NCBI GenBank assembly: GCA_031261005.1
Contig: JAISKF010000012.1
Location: forward strand, 1-48,037
Reading direction: 5' to 3'
Length of the DNA stretch: 48,037 nt
From: Enterobacteriaceae bacterium
GTDB lineage: Bacteria > Pseudomonadota > Gammaproteobacteria > Enterobacterales > Enterobacteriaceae
A program made the position numbers and the translations under genes. Shown here in pieces: positions 37,288 through 47,489 of this stretch; positions within the stretch are counted from its first letter, which is position 1, and each line of letters opens with the position of its first letter. Below the pieces are notes generated by a model. The model was not told where the DNA came from and did not search any database. It was given only the letters and a program-made list of their open reading frames with translations.

Positions 37288-38196
37288 TTAATGATGAGAT
37301 TCAGGGAACTGAGCTAAAAACCACGTCACAATAAGCAGATCAGCACTGCCGCCCGGACTTAAATTCCGCTCAATACATTGCTGGTCAAAATGCTTTAATT
37401 GCGTGATGTAATCTGCCTGCATCACACCGCCTGTATCAAGGAATTGCTGTGATGTTTGCTGTAGCCATGTCAGCCCGTCCTGACCGCCGCGCGAGGCGAC
37501 ATTGGTATCACGGTTAGCTGCCATCAGTGTCAATAACGCTTGTAATAATGCCCGCTGCTGATCAATACCCTCAGTAATTAATCGCTGATATACCGGCAAA
37601 GATAAACGCTGCACGGAGAGAAATCCTGACTCTGCTTCACCGCGTGCGCCAGTAATGCCATGTTGCAGATACAAACGCTGACCAGCCGTTGCAGCCTGAT
37701 TATTCTGTTGCAGTTCTCGCGCCACTAAGCCGCTGCTCATCAGCGCGACTTCCTGACACAAACTTTGTTGAGTAATCGCCTGATGATTGGAAACTAAACG
37801 CCCCATTGCGGTAGCAAGCAAGCCGAGTGAAAAAATCGTGCCTTTATGGGTGTTAACCCCTAATGTCGCCTTAAACATTGAGGCTTCACAAGCGATACCT
37901 AGCGGACGCAAGCCATTGAGAATATCGCTGCTGGCTTGCATATGAGTGTCCATACCGTATTCAATAAAATAAGGAATCCATGTCCGAATAGCATCAGCAC
38001 TGCGATAAAAATCCGTCAGATCCATATCTTTGTGCGCGCCGCTATTCCGCATATCCACCAGACCAGGTTTTGGCGTTAAATTAACTTCATTCAACATAGC
38101 ACTGTACGCCAATTGAGCGCAGTGCTTTACCCACGGTAATTTATTGATTTCCAGACGAACGACGGCGTTACCTGAATCACTTGATTTCAACATCAT
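37288..38196 (-). CDS. citG: Triphosphoribosyl-dephospho-CoA synthase
   Basis: CitG makes 2'-(5''-triphosphoribosyl)-3'-dephospho-CoA from ATP and dephospho-CoA, the precursor of the citrate lyase prosthetic group. The 302-aa protein includes [40 protein letters not shown] core ([18 protein letters not shown]), [29 protein letters not shown] and [20 protein letters not shown]. The frame is open 48 codons further, inside citX, but ATG 38196 with GGAGG nine bases before it gives the E. coli length (292 aa). It overlaps the citX end by 20 bases. Confidence 0.94.
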   Translation of the reverse strand: MMLKSSDSGNAVVRLEINKLPWVKHCAQLAYSAMLNEVNLTPKPGLVDMRNSGAHKDMDLTDFYRSADAIRTWIPYFIEYGMDTHMQASSDILNGLRPLGIACEASMFKATLGVNTHKGTIFSLGLLATAMGRLVSNHQAITQQSLCQEVALMSSGLVARELQQNNQAATAGQRLYLQHGITGARGEAESGFLSVQRLSLPVYQRLITEGIDQQRALLQALLTLMAANRDTNVASRGGQDGLTWLQQTSQQFLDTGGVMQADYITQLKHFDQQCIERNLSPGGSADLLIVTWFLAQFPESHH

Positions 38197-38716
38197 GCAA
38201 CAAAGCCTCCATCGCATCATGTAACGCCTGAATAGAATGAGTTCGTTCACGCGAGCAAATTTTTGCATCGCGCTGACAGATAAAACATTGACGAGGCGCA
38301 AAGCCGAGAGATTGACGAGAAATAATACCTTGCTCACCAATCACGTCCATATCCCATAAACGTCCGACAGGAGAGAGTTGCTCGCGCTCAACACAAGCCC
38401 GTTTCACCACTTCTGCGGGTTGGGCAATTGCTATCAACCCTTCTGGTCCTGTAGGCAAGCAAAATACTTCCCGCGCTGCCACTGTCCATTGGCGTTGCTG
38501 GCAAAGCTGCTCTAACTCTTGCCATGCCAGATTGAATGCTTTACGCGCAATCTCACTGTCTTTAACTTCTCCCGGAGTCACGATTGTCAAAGAGACAATC
38601 GTGGTCTGACAGCGCCCAATCCAGTCAAACTGACGCTGCTGACGAGCATCTCTGCTTTGCAGAATCTCATCGAGCGTCACTTTATGATTGCTTGCCTGCT
38701 CCGGAAGAATACTCAT
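38177..38716 (-). CDS. citX: Apo-citrate lyase phosphoribosyl-dephospho-CoA transferase
   Basis: CitX transfers the prosthetic group to the acyl carrier protein subunit CitD. The 179-aa protein has the family motif [20 protein letters not shown], then [20 protein letters not shown] with paired cysteines and [15 protein letters not shown]. The N-terminal segment [19 protein letters not shown] is also typical. The length is close to the E. coli protein (183 aa). It follows citF with a six-base gap. Confidence 0.93.
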   Translation of the reverse strand: MSILPEQASNHKVTLDEILQSRDARQQRQFDWIGRCQTTIVSLTIVTPGEVKDSEIARKAFNLAWQELEQLCQQRQWTVAAREVFCLPTGPEGLIAIAQPAEVVKRACVEREQLSPVGRLWDMDVIGEQGIISRQSLGFAPRQCFICQRDAKICSRERTHSIQALHDAMEALLHDVEIK

Positions 38717-38722
38717 ACCAAA

Positions 38723-40240
38723 CTACTCTTTAATTTGATTAACAACGTCAATCACTGAACCGTCACGATAACGCACGACAGCGACAACACGATCAGTAAA
38801 TTCGATCGGTTTTGGCTTGCCGGTCAACACCAACGCGCGGCGATACAGATCATCAATACTCACGGTTTGAATACCGGCTTCCTGCAATCTTTCTGCCAGT
38901 TCAGGACGCGCTGGATTCACAGCAATACCATGATCAGTAACCAGAATATCGATGCTGCTTCCCGGAGTGATTAATGTTGTTACGCTCTCAACGATCGTTG
39001 GAATACGACCGCGTACCAGCGGCGCAACGATGATCGACAGCTTAGATGCCACAGCGGTATCACAGTGACCGCCAGACGCGCCGCGCAACACACCATCAGA
39101 GCCAGTTAATACGTTGATATTAAACTTGGTATCAACTTCTAATGCACTGAGAATAACCACATCAAGCTGATCAACAGAAGCGCCTTTCGAGGTGAAATTC
39201 GCATACTGATTTGCGCTGATTTCCACATGATTTGGGTTGCGTGCCAGTGAAGCTGCCGCGCCGCTATCAAAGCTCTGTACGTCTAACAACTTCTCGATCA
39301 GCCCTTTTTCATGCAGATCAACCATCGCCGCCGTGATACCGCCTAATGCAAAACCGGCAGTAATATTCTGGCTACGCATTTTATTTTCCAGAAAACGGAC
39401 AACAGCCAATGATGCGCCGCCTGTACCGGTTTGCATGGAGAAACCTTGCTTGAAATAGCCGGAATTAATAATAACATCAGCCGCTCTGCGCGCAATCAGC
39501 AATTCACGCGGGTTGGAAGTCATACGCGTCGCACCGGCACCAATCTTGTCAGCATCACCAACGCGATCAACCGGAACGATTAAATCTACCTGATCCTGAC
39601 AAATACTTAACGGGTGATGCGGATAAGGACGCACTTCTTCGGTTAGCAACACAACGGTTTTCGCATTTTCAGCATCAACACGGGCATAACCCAGCGAACC
39701 GCAGCAGGCTTTACCTGTGAAACCATTAGCATTACCGAACTCATCACACGCCGGTACACCAAGAAACGCTACATCAATGCTTAATTCACCTGACTGAACC
39801 AGATTTACACGACCACCGTGTGAGTGGATTTGTACCGGTTCTTGCAGTAAACCGCGAGAGATTTCTTCGGCTAAAGGTCCGCGCAGACCAGAGGTATAAA
39901 TCTTGGTTACAACGCCATTACGAATATGCTCAATCAGCGGAGAGTGACAGTCTGCCAGTGAACTTGACGCTAAAGTCAGATTTTTAAAACCCATTGCTGC
40001 AAGCTGTGCCATAACCAGATTAATGGTTAAATCACCGCCACGGAAAGCATGGTGGAAAGAGATGGTCATACCATCTTTTAAGCCAGAACGGCGAATCGCG
40101 TCTTCCAGTGAAGAACACAATTTTTTGTCACGCGGTTTCTGCGCCTGTGAATCGGTTTTTGATACATCTTTAAAAGGAGACAGTTTTTGTGTCCCTTGAG
40201 TGCTACTGCATAAATTCAAAATATTTTGTTGACGAGCCAT
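38723..40240 (-). CDS. citF: Citrate lyase alpha subunit (citrate CoA-transferase)
   Basis: CitF exchanges the acetyl group on the acyl carrier protein for citrate. The 505-aa protein shows MTISFHHAFRGGDLTINLVM, the CoA-transferase segment SHGGRVNLVQSGELSIDVAF, GVPACDEFGNANGFTGKACC, LALGGITAA-like core (FALGGITAAMVDLHEKGL) and SGGHCDTAVASKLSIIVAPL. The start ATG 40240 has a GAGGTG ribosome binding site. The next gene upstream, citE, ends 17 bases before it. Confidence 0.96.
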   Translation of the reverse strand: MARQQNILNLCSSTQGTQKLSPFKDVSKTDSQAQKPRDKKLCSSLEDAIRRSGLKDGMTISFHHAFRGGDLTINLVMAQLAAMGFKNLTLASSSLADCHSPLIEHIRNGVVTKIYTSGLRGPLAEEISRGLLQEPVQIHSHGGRVNLVQSGELSIDVAFLGVPACDEFGNANGFTGKACCGSLGYARVDAENAKTVVLLTEEVRPYPHHPLSICQDQVDLIVPVDRVGDADKIGAGATRMTSNPRELLIARRAADVIINSGYFKQGFSMQTGTGGASLAVVRFLENKMRSQNITAGFALGGITAAMVDLHEKGLIEKLLDVQSFDSGAAASLARNPNHVEISANQYANFTSKGASVDQLDVVILSALEVDTKFNINVLTGSDGVLRGASGGHCDTAVASKLSIIVAPLVRGRIPTIVESVTTLITPGSSIDILVTDHGIAVNPARPELAERLQEAGIQTVSIDDLYRRALVLTGKPKPIEFTDRVVAVVRYRDGSVIDVVNQIKE

Positions 40241-40257
40241 TTTTTATTCACCTCATC

Positions 40258-41154
40258 TTATTCTTCACGGACGCCGGAAAGCGCTGCGCGTTGTACCACT
40301 AAACGAGCGCGCTCAATAATCGGAGCGTCAATCATTTTTCCGTTAAGAGAAACCACACCTAAACCTTCTACCGCTGCTTTTTCGGCAGCTTCAATGACGC
40401 GCTGTGCGTGATCAAGTTCTTTAATCGTCGGCGCATACAGGTTATGGAGAAGTTCGATCTGACGAGGATTTATCAGAGATTTACCATCAAAGCCCAACTG
40501 TTTGATATGAGAGGCTTCATTAAGGAAACCCTCTTCATTCTTAGCGTTAGAATAAACGGTATCAAAAGCAGCGATGCCCGCAGCACGAGCGGCTTGCAGA
40601 ATTGAACAACGCGCAAACAGCAGTTCGATGCCGTCTGGAGAACGTTCAGTACGCAGGTTACGCACGTAGTCTTCTGCACCCAGCGCAATACCGATTAAAC
40701 GCGGAGATGACTGCGCGATTTCAACTGCATTATTAATGCCTTGTGCTGATTCAATCGCTGCCATCATGCCAGTGCTGCCGATTTCACGACCGCATTCAGC
40801 TTCGATACGGGCAATTTCTTTTTCCATATCAATAACATCTTGCGCGGTATCGGTTTTCGGCAGACGAACAATATCTGCACCGCCGCGAACTACAGCTTCT
40901 AAGTCTTTGATACCAAATTCAGAATCCAGCGCATTAACACGCACAACGGTTTCAATAGTTTGATACATTGGGTGTTGTAAGGCATGAAAGACTAGCAAAC
41001 GGGCGGCATCTTTTTCTCTTAATGCAACGGAATCTTCCAAGTCAAACATAATGGAATCAGCAGAATAGATAAAAGAATTACTTACCATAGCGGCATTTGC
41101 GCCAGGAACAAATAACATGCTGCGACGAACACGTTTTTTTAACTCAACATTCAT
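40258..41154 (-). CDS. citE: Citrate lyase beta subunit (citryl-ACP lyase)
   Basis: CitE cleaves citryl-ACP to oxaloacetate and acetyl-ACP. The 298-aa TIM-barrel protein carries [20 protein letters not shown], the metal-site motif [66 protein letters not shown] and [20 protein letters not shown] 41154 overlaps the citD stop (ATGA) and has GGAGG six bases upstream; five further upstream codons in frame are rejected. Confidence 0.96.
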   Translation of the reverse strand: MNVELKKRVRRSMLFVPGANAAMVSNSFIYSADSIMFDLEDSVALREKDAARLLVFHALQHPMYQTIETVVRVNALDSEFGIKDLEAVVRGGADIVRLPKTDTAQDVIDMEKEIARIEAECGREIGSTGMMAAIESAQGINNAVEIAQSSPRLIGIALGAEDYVRNLRTERSPDGIELLFARCSILQAARAAGIAAFDTVYSNAKNEEGFLNEASHIKQLGFDGKSLINPRQIELLHNLYAPTIKELDHAQRVIEAAEKAAVEGLGVVSLNGKMIDAPIIERARLVVQRAALSGVREE

Positions 41155-41447
41155 TTTAAAGCCTCCCACGGTAGCACTTTGCTATCACTAGCTCTCAGCA
41201 GCACCGTTTGTAAACGAGCACGCAGAATGCAGTCCAGAGCACCTTTATCATCAATAATTAGTTGCACACCAGTGACTCCCAGTTTGTTTAGCGTTTCAAG
41301 CACTGTTGCTTTAATCGCATCGCCAAACTGTTTTTCTACGCTGCTGTTTAACTGTAGATCGATCTCCGATCCATCAATTGGAGCTACCCGCACCATGACA
41401 TCGCTTGACTCAAGCGTTCCGGCTACGGCTTCTTTGATAATTTTCAT
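41151..41447 (-). CDS. citD: Citrate lyase acyl carrier protein (gamma subunit)
   Basis: CitD carries the phosphoribosyl-dephospho-CoA arm on which citrate is cleaved. The 98-aa protein matches the family in full length, with the modified serine expected at Ser14 in [35 protein letters not shown] and [20 protein letters not shown] follow. It overlaps citC by four bases at its start and citE by four at its end. Confidence 0.96.
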   Translation of the reverse strand: MKIIKEAVAGTLESSDVMVRVAPIDGSEIDLQLNSSVEKQFGDAIKATVLETLNKLGVTGVQLIIDDKGALDCILRARLQTVLLRASDSKVLPWEALK

Positions 41448-42520
41448 AGTTCACCTACGGTAGTAATAGATTCTGTTGAGGGAGTATCCGTACTTCTATT
41501 GCGAGCATTATGATTGTTTTTCAGATAATTATATGTACATTCTGGAACCAGATTCGCAATCATATCCATCTGCTTTTTAACCAGCAAACGACGTACCCAT
41601 GAAGCTGAGATAGGCGTTCCTTCATGCTGCAAACGATCTATCTCAACCAGTTCAATCGGCGGAGAATCCAGTTCTGGCGTACTCAGCCAATAGTGCATAT
41701 CCGCATTATATTTACTGGTAACATCACAGAAAGGTTCAGTGCCGACAAAACGGTGTGTTACGCCTAGTGCTGGCGCTAAATATTGACGAAAGATCTTGAG
41801 GTCAATTTCGGTATAACAGTTATCAACAATCCCTTGTTCCTTAATGAAATAACATGGGAATGTTGCCCGCGAAATCATATATTCTGAACCGGGATGCACT
41901 GTTAAATTAGGAATACTTGCTGTCCCTTCCGTCACCAGTTTTAAACGGTCTGCGTAAGGAAATTTTGAGGTATTTTCTTTCACCAAAAACAGATGCAGCC
42001 AGTCACACTGCGCTGCTGCCTGTTGCACCAGATATTGATGACCTAGCGTAAACGGATTGGCATTCATAATGATGCAGCCGATTTTATCACCAGGCTGGCG
42101 GCTTTTTGCTAACTGTTCGCTGTAACGGTGCAAGCGGCAACGACTATTTTCCATCAATACTACAATGCCAGGTACAGAAGCGATGGGGAAGAAACCGCAT
42201 TGACGGAACAAGACTTCGTTTTGAGTTTTGGTATAAATGAAAAGATGTGAGTGATGACGTTCGTAAGCCAGATTAACCAGCTCTGTCGCCAGTGAAAGTG
42301 CAATACCCTCACCGCGCAGATTCTCATTTATAGCAACACATTTGATGATATTGTCAGCAATACCGCCGCAAGCAACAATTTCGTTGTCATGAGTAACGGT
42401 AATAAATTCTTCAACAGTGGTATCAATATTCAAATCGTTTTTACGCAAGAAAGCTGTTATGTCAGCGATTTTCTTATAATCAGAGCGTTTCACTCGATTG
42501 AATATTGTTGCGTTATACAT
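41444..42520 (-). CDS. citC: [Citrate [pro-3S]-lyase] ligase
   Basis: CitC acetylates the prosthetic group of citrate lyase with acetate and ATP, making it active. The 358-aa protein has an N-terminal GNAT-like domain (about residues 25-130, with [20 protein letters not shown]) and a C-terminal nucleotidyltransferase domain ([40 protein letters not shown] and [10 protein letters not shown]). It is the first gene of the citCDEFXG operon, divergent from citA with a 349-base gap. Confidence 0.95.
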   Translation of the reverse strand: MYNATIFNRVKRSDYKKIADITAFLRKNDLNIDTTVEEFITVTHDNEIVACGGIADNIIKCVAINENLRGEGIALSLATELVNLAYERHHSHLFIYTKTQNEVLFRQCGFFPIASVPGIVVLMENSRCRLHRYSEQLAKSRQPGDKIGCIIMNANPFTLGHQYLVQQAAAQCDWLHLFLVKENTSKFPYADRLKLVTEGTASIPNLTVHPGSEYMISRATFPCYFIKEQGIVDNCYTEIDLKIFRQYLAPALGVTHRFVGTEPFCDVTSKYNADMHYWLSTPELDSPPIELVEIDRLQHEGTPISASWVRRLLVKKQMDMIANLVPECTYNYLKNNHNARNRSTDTPSTESITTVGEL

Positions 42521-42869
42521 ACTTCATTCTCTTTATCGGTATTTTATTCAGGATGACTTTAAAAATCGGTTCACCTTATGCCATAACAAAGTGAATAAAA
42601 AAACATGTTTTTGTATGAAATTCGCATGAAATTCGATTAATAATAATTTTTGCCAATTAAGAAAAATAAGTCATTTGACTAAGTAAAAATGTGATTACAT
42701 CATAGCCAAGTGGCGGTTAGATGATAATTGATCTGCTTCACAGTTGCCCGAATAAAATAAAATTACTTAATGGTTTTAATTTTTTTAATTAAAACAGTAT
42801 TCTGTAAATAAATTAATTATTATTCACTAGTTAATTTAAATTATTGAAATAATAAAAAGTGAATGTTAA
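42521..42869. promoter_or_regulatory. citC-citA divergent regulatory region
   Basis: This AT-rich region separates the cit operon from its two-component regulators. It holds a perfect palindrome AAAAACATGTTTTT (42599-42612) and two direct copies of ATGAAATTCG eleven bases apart (42615-42624, 42626-42635). A nine-base inverted repeat GTTTTAATT (42773-42781) and AATTAAAAC (42787-42795) lies nearer citA. CitB of Klebsiella is known to bind AT-rich DNA in its divergent cit promoter region. Which element CitB uses here is not known, and -10/-35 boxes could not be fixed. Confidence 0.55.
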
Positions 42870-44498
42870 ATGCGTATTAAATTAATTAAAAAATATATTA
42901 AGAATATGTTAAAAAACATGTCATTCCAGTGGCGTGTATTCTTACTATTGCTTGTCGTATTTACTTTACTTTTAGGTGCGTTAAATAAATTCATGGAATA
43001 TCAGTTAGATAGCTATTTAACTGAAAAAGTGAGTGAAATCGCCATGAATCAGGCGAAGATCATTGCCGCAATGGACGACGTGATCGACGGCGTGGAGCAA
43101 CACGATACCGTGCAACTGAAAAAAATCGCTGATCGCCTCAGTATGGAGTCAAACTTCAGCTATCTGGTTATCGGTGACAAAAAGTCCGTTCGCCTCTATC
43201 ACCCTAATCCAGAGAAGATCGGTTTCACTATGCAGTGGAACAAACCCGGCGCTTTAGAACGCGGTGAAAGTTATATCATTAGCAGCGAAGGTTCGATGGG
43301 GCTAGCACTAAGGGCAAAGACGCCAATCTGGGATAAAGATAATAATATTATCGGTATCATTTCTCTCGGCTACCTTAACAGCAAGATCGATATGTGGCGT
43401 TCTAACCAGATTTTGCCGTTAACCAGTATCCTTCTATTGATCCTGTTTATTCTGATTTTGTTATCTTGGCAATTTTCCGCCCATATAAAGAAACAAATGA
43501 TGGGTATGGAGCCGTTAGAAATTGCCAGAGTACAAAGGCAGCGGGACGCGCTATTTGGAGCAGTGTTCGAAGGACTGTTGGCAGTTGATACTGAAGGAAA
43601 GATCACTGCCATCAATCAAAATGCACAAAAAATGCTAAAACTCCCTGGTTCACCGAAGCAACTCACTGGTCGCATGATTAAAGATCTCATCTCGCCAGTG
43701 GATTACTTTGTTGAAACCAGCGGAACTAATCGTATCGATGACTTGCTAATTATTAATGGAGTAAAAATTATTGCTAACCGCGTCGGTATCTGGATTGATA
43801 GCGAGTTTCAAGGTTGGGTAATCAGTTTCCGCCTACACGATGAAATTAGTATTTTGAGTGCACAGCTTACCCAGATTCAACAATATGTAGAGAACTTGCG
43901 GACATTGCGCCACGAGCATTTGAACTGGATCTCTACTATCGGCGGTTTATTGCAGTTAAAAGAATATGACCGCGCACTGGAAATGGTGAAGTTTGAGTCG
44001 TCCAATCAACAATCGCTGATCGATAGTATCAGCAGTATGTTTAAGAACCGCTTAATCGCCGGACTGCTGTTCGGCAAATACCATCGTGCAAAAGAATTAG
44101 GGCTGGATTTAGAGTTTGTCGCCGGATGCACTCTCGGTGAGCAGATTAATCCGATGACTGAAAATGAACTGGCGACCATTCTGGGCAATTTACTCAACAA
44201 CGCCTTTGAAGCGACGTTGAAAAATCCAGACAGTAACAAGATGATCGAGTTCTATATTTCTGACGAAAGCGAGGAGTTAGTGATTGAAGTTTCTGATAAC
44301 GGTTCCGGTATTGAGCCGCAGATCAGAGAGAGGATTTTTACGCGAGGCGTCACCTCAAAACGCAGTGGCGATCACGGTATTGGCTTATATTTAGTAAAAA
44401 CATATATTGACCAATATCACGGTACTGTCACTATTGATGACAACGACCCCTGCGGCACAGTATTTTCTATTTTTATCCCCAAAGGGAAAGGAGATTAG
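42870..44498 (+). CDS. citA: Citrate sensor histidine kinase
   Basis: CitA (DpiB in E. coli) detects external citrate and phosphorylates CitB. The 542-aa protein has a first membrane helix (about 22-38) and a periplasmic PAS domain (about 45-178). This keeps the citrate-binding residues known from Klebsiella CitA: Arg108 and His111 in VRLYHPNP, Arg148 and Lys150 in ALRAKTPI. A second helix (about 181-200), a cytosolic PAS (about 225-325), the H-box RTLRHEHLNW with His348 and the ATPase motifs DNGSGIEP and GDHGIGLYLV follow. Three possible Met starts lie in the first 17 residues; the first is used. citB follows after four bases. Confidence 0.94.
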   Translation: MRIKLIKKYIKNMLKNMSFQWRVFLLLLVVFTLLLGALNKFMEYQLDSYLTEKVSEIAMNQAKIIAAMDDVIDGVEQHDTVQLKKIADRLSMESNFSYLVIGDKKSVRLYHPNPEKIGFTMQWNKPGALERGESYIISSEGSMGLALRAKTPIWDKDNNIIGIISLGYLNSKIDMWRSNQILPLTSILLLILFILILLSWQFSAHIKKQMMGMEPLEIARVQRQRDALFGAVFEGLLAVDTEGKITAINQNAQKMLKLPGSPKQLTGRMIKDLISPVDYFVETSGTNRIDDLLIINGVKIIANRVGIWIDSEFQGWVISFRLHDEISILSAQLTQIQQYVENLRTLRHEHLNWISTIGGLLQLKEYDRALEMVKFESSNQQSLIDSISSMFKNRLIAGLLFGKYHRAKELGLDLEFVAGCTLGEQINPMTENELATILGNLLNNAFEATLKNPDSNKMIEFYISDESEELVIEVSDNGSGIEPQIRERIFTRGVTSKRSGDHGIGLYLVKTYIDQYHGTVTIDDNDPCGTVFSIFIPKGKGD

Positions 44499-44502
44499 TG
44501 AA

Positions 44503-45192
44503 ATGAAATACCTGAATATTTTAATTATTGAGGATGAGACTCCACTCGCTGAGATGCACGCTGAATTTATCAAGCGTCATCGGGCATGCCGACAGGTGTG
44601 GCTCGCCGGTAATCTGGAGCAAGGGCGAATGATGATCAATAACTTTAAGCCCGACTTAATCATTCTTGATAATTATCTGCCTGACGGCAAAGGTATTGAG
44701 CTATTACAAGAGCTTTCAGCTCGCAAATATCATGGTGAAGTCATCTTTATCACTGCTGCCAGTGATATTGACACCGTATCAGATGCTATTCGCTATGGTG
44801 TATTTGATTACCTGATTAAACCGGTTTCTTATGAGCGCCTTGAACAGACGTTGGAACGACTGAGCCATTTACATCAAGTACAAAAACAAGCGGAAGATGT
44901 AAGTCAATGGCAAGTTGATGAAATGTTTAATACTTTTGCCCGTATTCAAGCTAAACCAGCGATGCCGATTGGTATTGATGAAATCACGCTGAAAGTGGTA
45001 CAGGACGCTTTTACCGATAATCAAGTAGGTTATACCGCAGAAGATATTGCTAAAAAATTAGGGCTTAGCCGCACTACAGCGCGTCGCTATCTGGAGTTTT
45101 GCACGAAAGAGCATTTTCTTCAGGCAGAGATTATTTATGGCAAAGTAGGACGACCTCAGCGTATCTACCGACTTTGCCCGCTGGTTGGCTAG
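44503..45192 (+). CDS. citB: Citrate response regulator
   Basis: CitB (DpiA) is the partner response regulator that activates citrate fermentation genes. The 229-aa protein has a receiver domain with Glu10/Asp11, phospho-acceptor Asp56 in LIILDNYLPDGKG, FITAAS and the conserved Lys in YLIKPVS. The C-terminal helix-turn-helix GYTAEDIAKKLGLSRTTARR, then RPQRIYRL, is typical of the CitB/DcuR family. An open frame runs upstream into citA, but ATG 44503 with AAAGGAG before it gives the normal start. Confidence 0.95.
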   Translation: MKYLNILIIEDETPLAEMHAEFIKRHRACRQVWLAGNLEQGRMMINNFKPDLIILDNYLPDGKGIELLQELSARKYHGEVIFITAASDIDTVSDAIRYGVFDYLIKPVSYERLEQTLERLSHLHQVQKQAEDVSQWQVDEMFNTFARIQAKPAMPIGIDEITLKVVQDAFTDNQVGYTAEDIAKKLGLSRTTARRYLEFCTKEHFLQAEIIYGKVGRPQRIYRLCPLVG

Positions 45193-45373
45193 ATTCAATA
45201 GATTGATAAATAATAAATTATTTTTATCAGTTAAATTGACTATCGATTGCGGTTTGAGCATTAAAAAATACGTTTTATCGTGGTACGATATAAGCAATGA
45301 AGCAGTGCTGAGTGAGGCTTCCGCACAATCAGGATCGCCCCGCTGTAATCTATGACCGTAAAAAGGAGTCGAT

Positions 45374-45784
45374 ATGACTTGGGAGTATGCACTTATTGTT
45401 GGGTTAGTCGTTGGTCTGATCGTTGGCGCGTTAGTGATGCGCTTTGGCAGCCGGAAACTACGCCAGCAAAATGTATTACAGCAAGAGCTGAATAAAAATA
45501 AGGCAGAGTTAGAAGCCTATCGTCAAGAATTGGTTAACCATTTCTCGCATAGCGCTGAGTTGCTAGAAAAAATGGCGCAGGATTACCGCCAGTTCCAGCA
45601 ACACATGATTAAAAGCTCTACCACGCTATTGCCTGATGCTGCTGCCAGCGATAACCGTTTTAGCTACATTAATTATAAACCTGCGGTTTCCAGCATCGAT
45701 CAGGAACATGCAGCACCAGAGATCCCGCCGCGTGATTATTCTGAAGGCGCTTCCGGTCTGTTCCGACCAGATCGTAAAGACTAG
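45374..45784 (+). CDS. zapG: Z-ring associated protein G (YhcB)
   Basis: ZapG (YhcB, DUF1043) is a small inner-membrane protein linked to cell division and envelope growth. The 136-aa protein has one N-terminal membrane helix (about residues 4-22, glycine-rich GLVVGLIVGALVM), a coiled coil (about 28-75, QQELNKNKAELEAYRQELV) and a Pro-rich cytosolic tail ending GLFRPDRKD. AAAAGGAG stands before the ATG. In E. coli it is divergent from zapE; here the citrate locus lies upstream instead. Confidence 0.94.
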   Translation: MTWEYALIVGLVVGLIVGALVMRFGSRKLRQQNVLQQELNKNKAELEAYRQELVNHFSHSAELLEKMAQDYRQFQQHMIKSSTTLLPDAAASDNRFSYINYKPAVSSIDQEHAAPEIPPRDYSEGASGLFRPDRKD

Positions 45785-45820
45785 GTTTATAAAAACTAAA
45801 TTTTACCAAGAACCTGTTTC

Positions 45821-45851
45821 AAATAACGCCACCTTTCTGGTGGCGTTATTT
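45821..45851 (+). terminator. Terminator after zapG
   Basis: A perfect 13-base inverted repeat, AAATAACGCCACC (45821-45833) and GGTGGCGTTATTT (45839-45851), with a five-base loop and a following T-rich end. It lies 36 bases after the zapG stop and separates it from degQ. Confidence 0.92.
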
Positions 45852-46064
45852 TATGCCATTACAATACATTACCTTTCTTTACGGATTTACGCACGCCTGC
45901 GTCCCGACTGAGTTTGAGCGGGATCACACTTCTTGATTTAAACGTTTTAACCTACACTTATCCCTTGTGACATGAACTTTTTCTCCCCACTTATAGTCTT
46001 AGAATCGCAACACTATTTTGTAATAGTTTATTTAAGAACCCTGTTGGTATTGAGAGTGATATTC

Positions 46065-47438
46065 ATGAAGAAAACAACATTATTATTGAGTGCATTAACT
46101 GTCAGTTTAGGATTAACTTTTTCCTCAGTACCGGCTGCTACAGCCGCTTTACCTACCACCGTTGCCGGAGAGCAAATTCCAAGTCTGGCTCCTATGCTGG
46201 AAAAAGTCCTTCCTGCTGTGGTTAGTGTATATGTCGAAGGAACTCAAGTTCAGCGTCAGCGTATTCCTGAAGAGTTTAAATTCTTTTTCGGACCAAATAT
46301 GCCTGCCGAACAACAAAGCACTCGCCCATTTGAAGGTTTGGGATCGGGTGTCATCATCAATGCCGATAAAGGCTATGTGGTAACGAATAACCACGTCATC
46401 AACAATGCGGATAAAATTCGCGTCCAGTTAAATAACGGTAAAGAGTATCAGGCAAAATTGATTGGCCGTGATGAACAATCCGATATTGCGCTGCTGCAAT
46501 TAATTGATGCCAAAGCTAAAGATCTGACTGCAATTAAAATGTCTGATTCAGACTCGCTGCGCGTCGGTGATTTCGCCGTTGCTGTCGGTAATCCTTTCGG
46601 TCTGGGACAGACGGTGACTTCCGGTATCGTTTCTGCGTTAGGGCGTAGCGGTTTAAATCTGGAAGGTTTAGAAAACTTTATTCAGACTGATGCGTCTATC
46701 AATCGAGGTAACTCCGGCGGTGCGCTGGTCAATCTGAACGGGGAATTGATTGGTATTAATACCGCGATTCTGGCACCAAGCGGCGGTAACGTCGGTATCG
46801 GCTTTGCGATCCCAAGTAATATGGTGCAAAGCCTGACGGAACAGTTAACACAATTCGGCGAAGTAAAACGCGGCGTATTAGGCATCAAAGGCAGCGAAAT
46901 GACCGCTGAAATGGCGAAAGCATTTAAAATTGATGCACAACGCGGCGCTTTTGTTAGTGAAGTCATTCCTAAATCTGCTGCTGCATTAGCAGGAATTAAA
47001 TCGGGCGATGTCATTGTTTCTATTGATGGCAAAGACATCAATAGCTTTGCAGAATTACGCGCTAAAATTGCGACTGCCGGAGCAGGCAAGAAAGTGAAAA
47101 TGGGTCTGCTGCGTGACGGCAAACCAATGAGCGTCACAGTTGAACTGCAAAACAGCGATCAGGCATCAACCGATGCGGAAACAGTGATCCCAGCGCTACA
47201 GGGTGCGACATTCAATAATGGAGAAGCGAAAGGAACTAAAGGCGTCGCTATTAAAGATGTGGCGAAAGGTTCTCAAGCAGCGCAAAGCGGCTTAAAAGCG
47301 GGTGATGTGATCATTGGCGTTAATCGTGATCGAGTACAAAATATCGGTGAATTGCGTAAAATTATTGATAGCAAGCCAAATATCCTGGCACTCAATATAT
47401 TGCGCGGTGAAGATAATATTTATCTGATCTTACGTTAA
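46065..47438 (+). CDS. degQ: Periplasmic serine endoprotease
   Basis: DegQ is an HtrA-family periplasmic protease that degrades misfolded proteins. The 457-aa protein has a signal peptide cleaved after about residue 28 (AATAA), the trypsin-like domain with triad His110 (VVTNNHVIN), Asp140 (QSDIALLQ) and Ser217 (GNSGGALV), and two PDZ domains (about 265-350 and 370-457). The frame is open 31 codons further upstream, but the start at 46065 gives the normal signal peptide and E. coli length (455 aa). The short LA-loop region (FKFFFGPNMPAEQQSTRPFE) favours DegQ over DegP. degS would follow in E. coli; an IS element follows here. Confidence 0.93.
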   Translation: MKKTTLLLSALTVSLGLTFSSVPAATAALPTTVAGEQIPSLAPMLEKVLPAVVSVYVEGTQVQRQRIPEEFKFFFGPNMPAEQQSTRPFEGLGSGVIINADKGYVVTNNHVINNADKIRVQLNNGKEYQAKLIGRDEQSDIALLQLIDAKAKDLTAIKMSDSDSLRVGDFAVAVGNPFGLGQTVTSGIVSALGRSGLNLEGLENFIQTDASINRGNSGGALVNLNGELIGINTAILAPSGGNVGIGFAIPSNMVQSLTEQLTQFGEVKRGVLGIKGSEMTAEMAKAFKIDAQRGAFVSEVIPKSAAALAGIKSGDVIVSIDGKDINSFAELRAKIATAGAGKKVKMGLLRDGKPMSVTVELQNSDQASTDAETVIPALQGATFNNGEAKGTKGVAIKDVAKGSQAAQSGLKAGDVIIGVNRDRVQNIGELRKIIDSKPNILALNILRGEDNIYLILR

Positions 47439-47489
47439 TTGCGTTCGCTCATAACGTTTTTCACTAAAACGATTATTTATAAAAACGAT

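Noticed and set aside
37288..38340. Longer citG starting at 38340
   Set aside because: The extra 48 codons lie inside citX and do not resemble CitG; GGAGG before ATG 38196 marks the start.
42680..42760. FNR or CRP site in the citC-citA gap
   Set aside because: TGTGATTACATCATAG and TTGATCTGC each match only one half-site; too weak to call.
45972..46064. Upstream extension of degQ by 31 codons
   Set aside because: It would place a second hydrophobic stretch before a normal signal peptide and has no supporting ribosome binding site.
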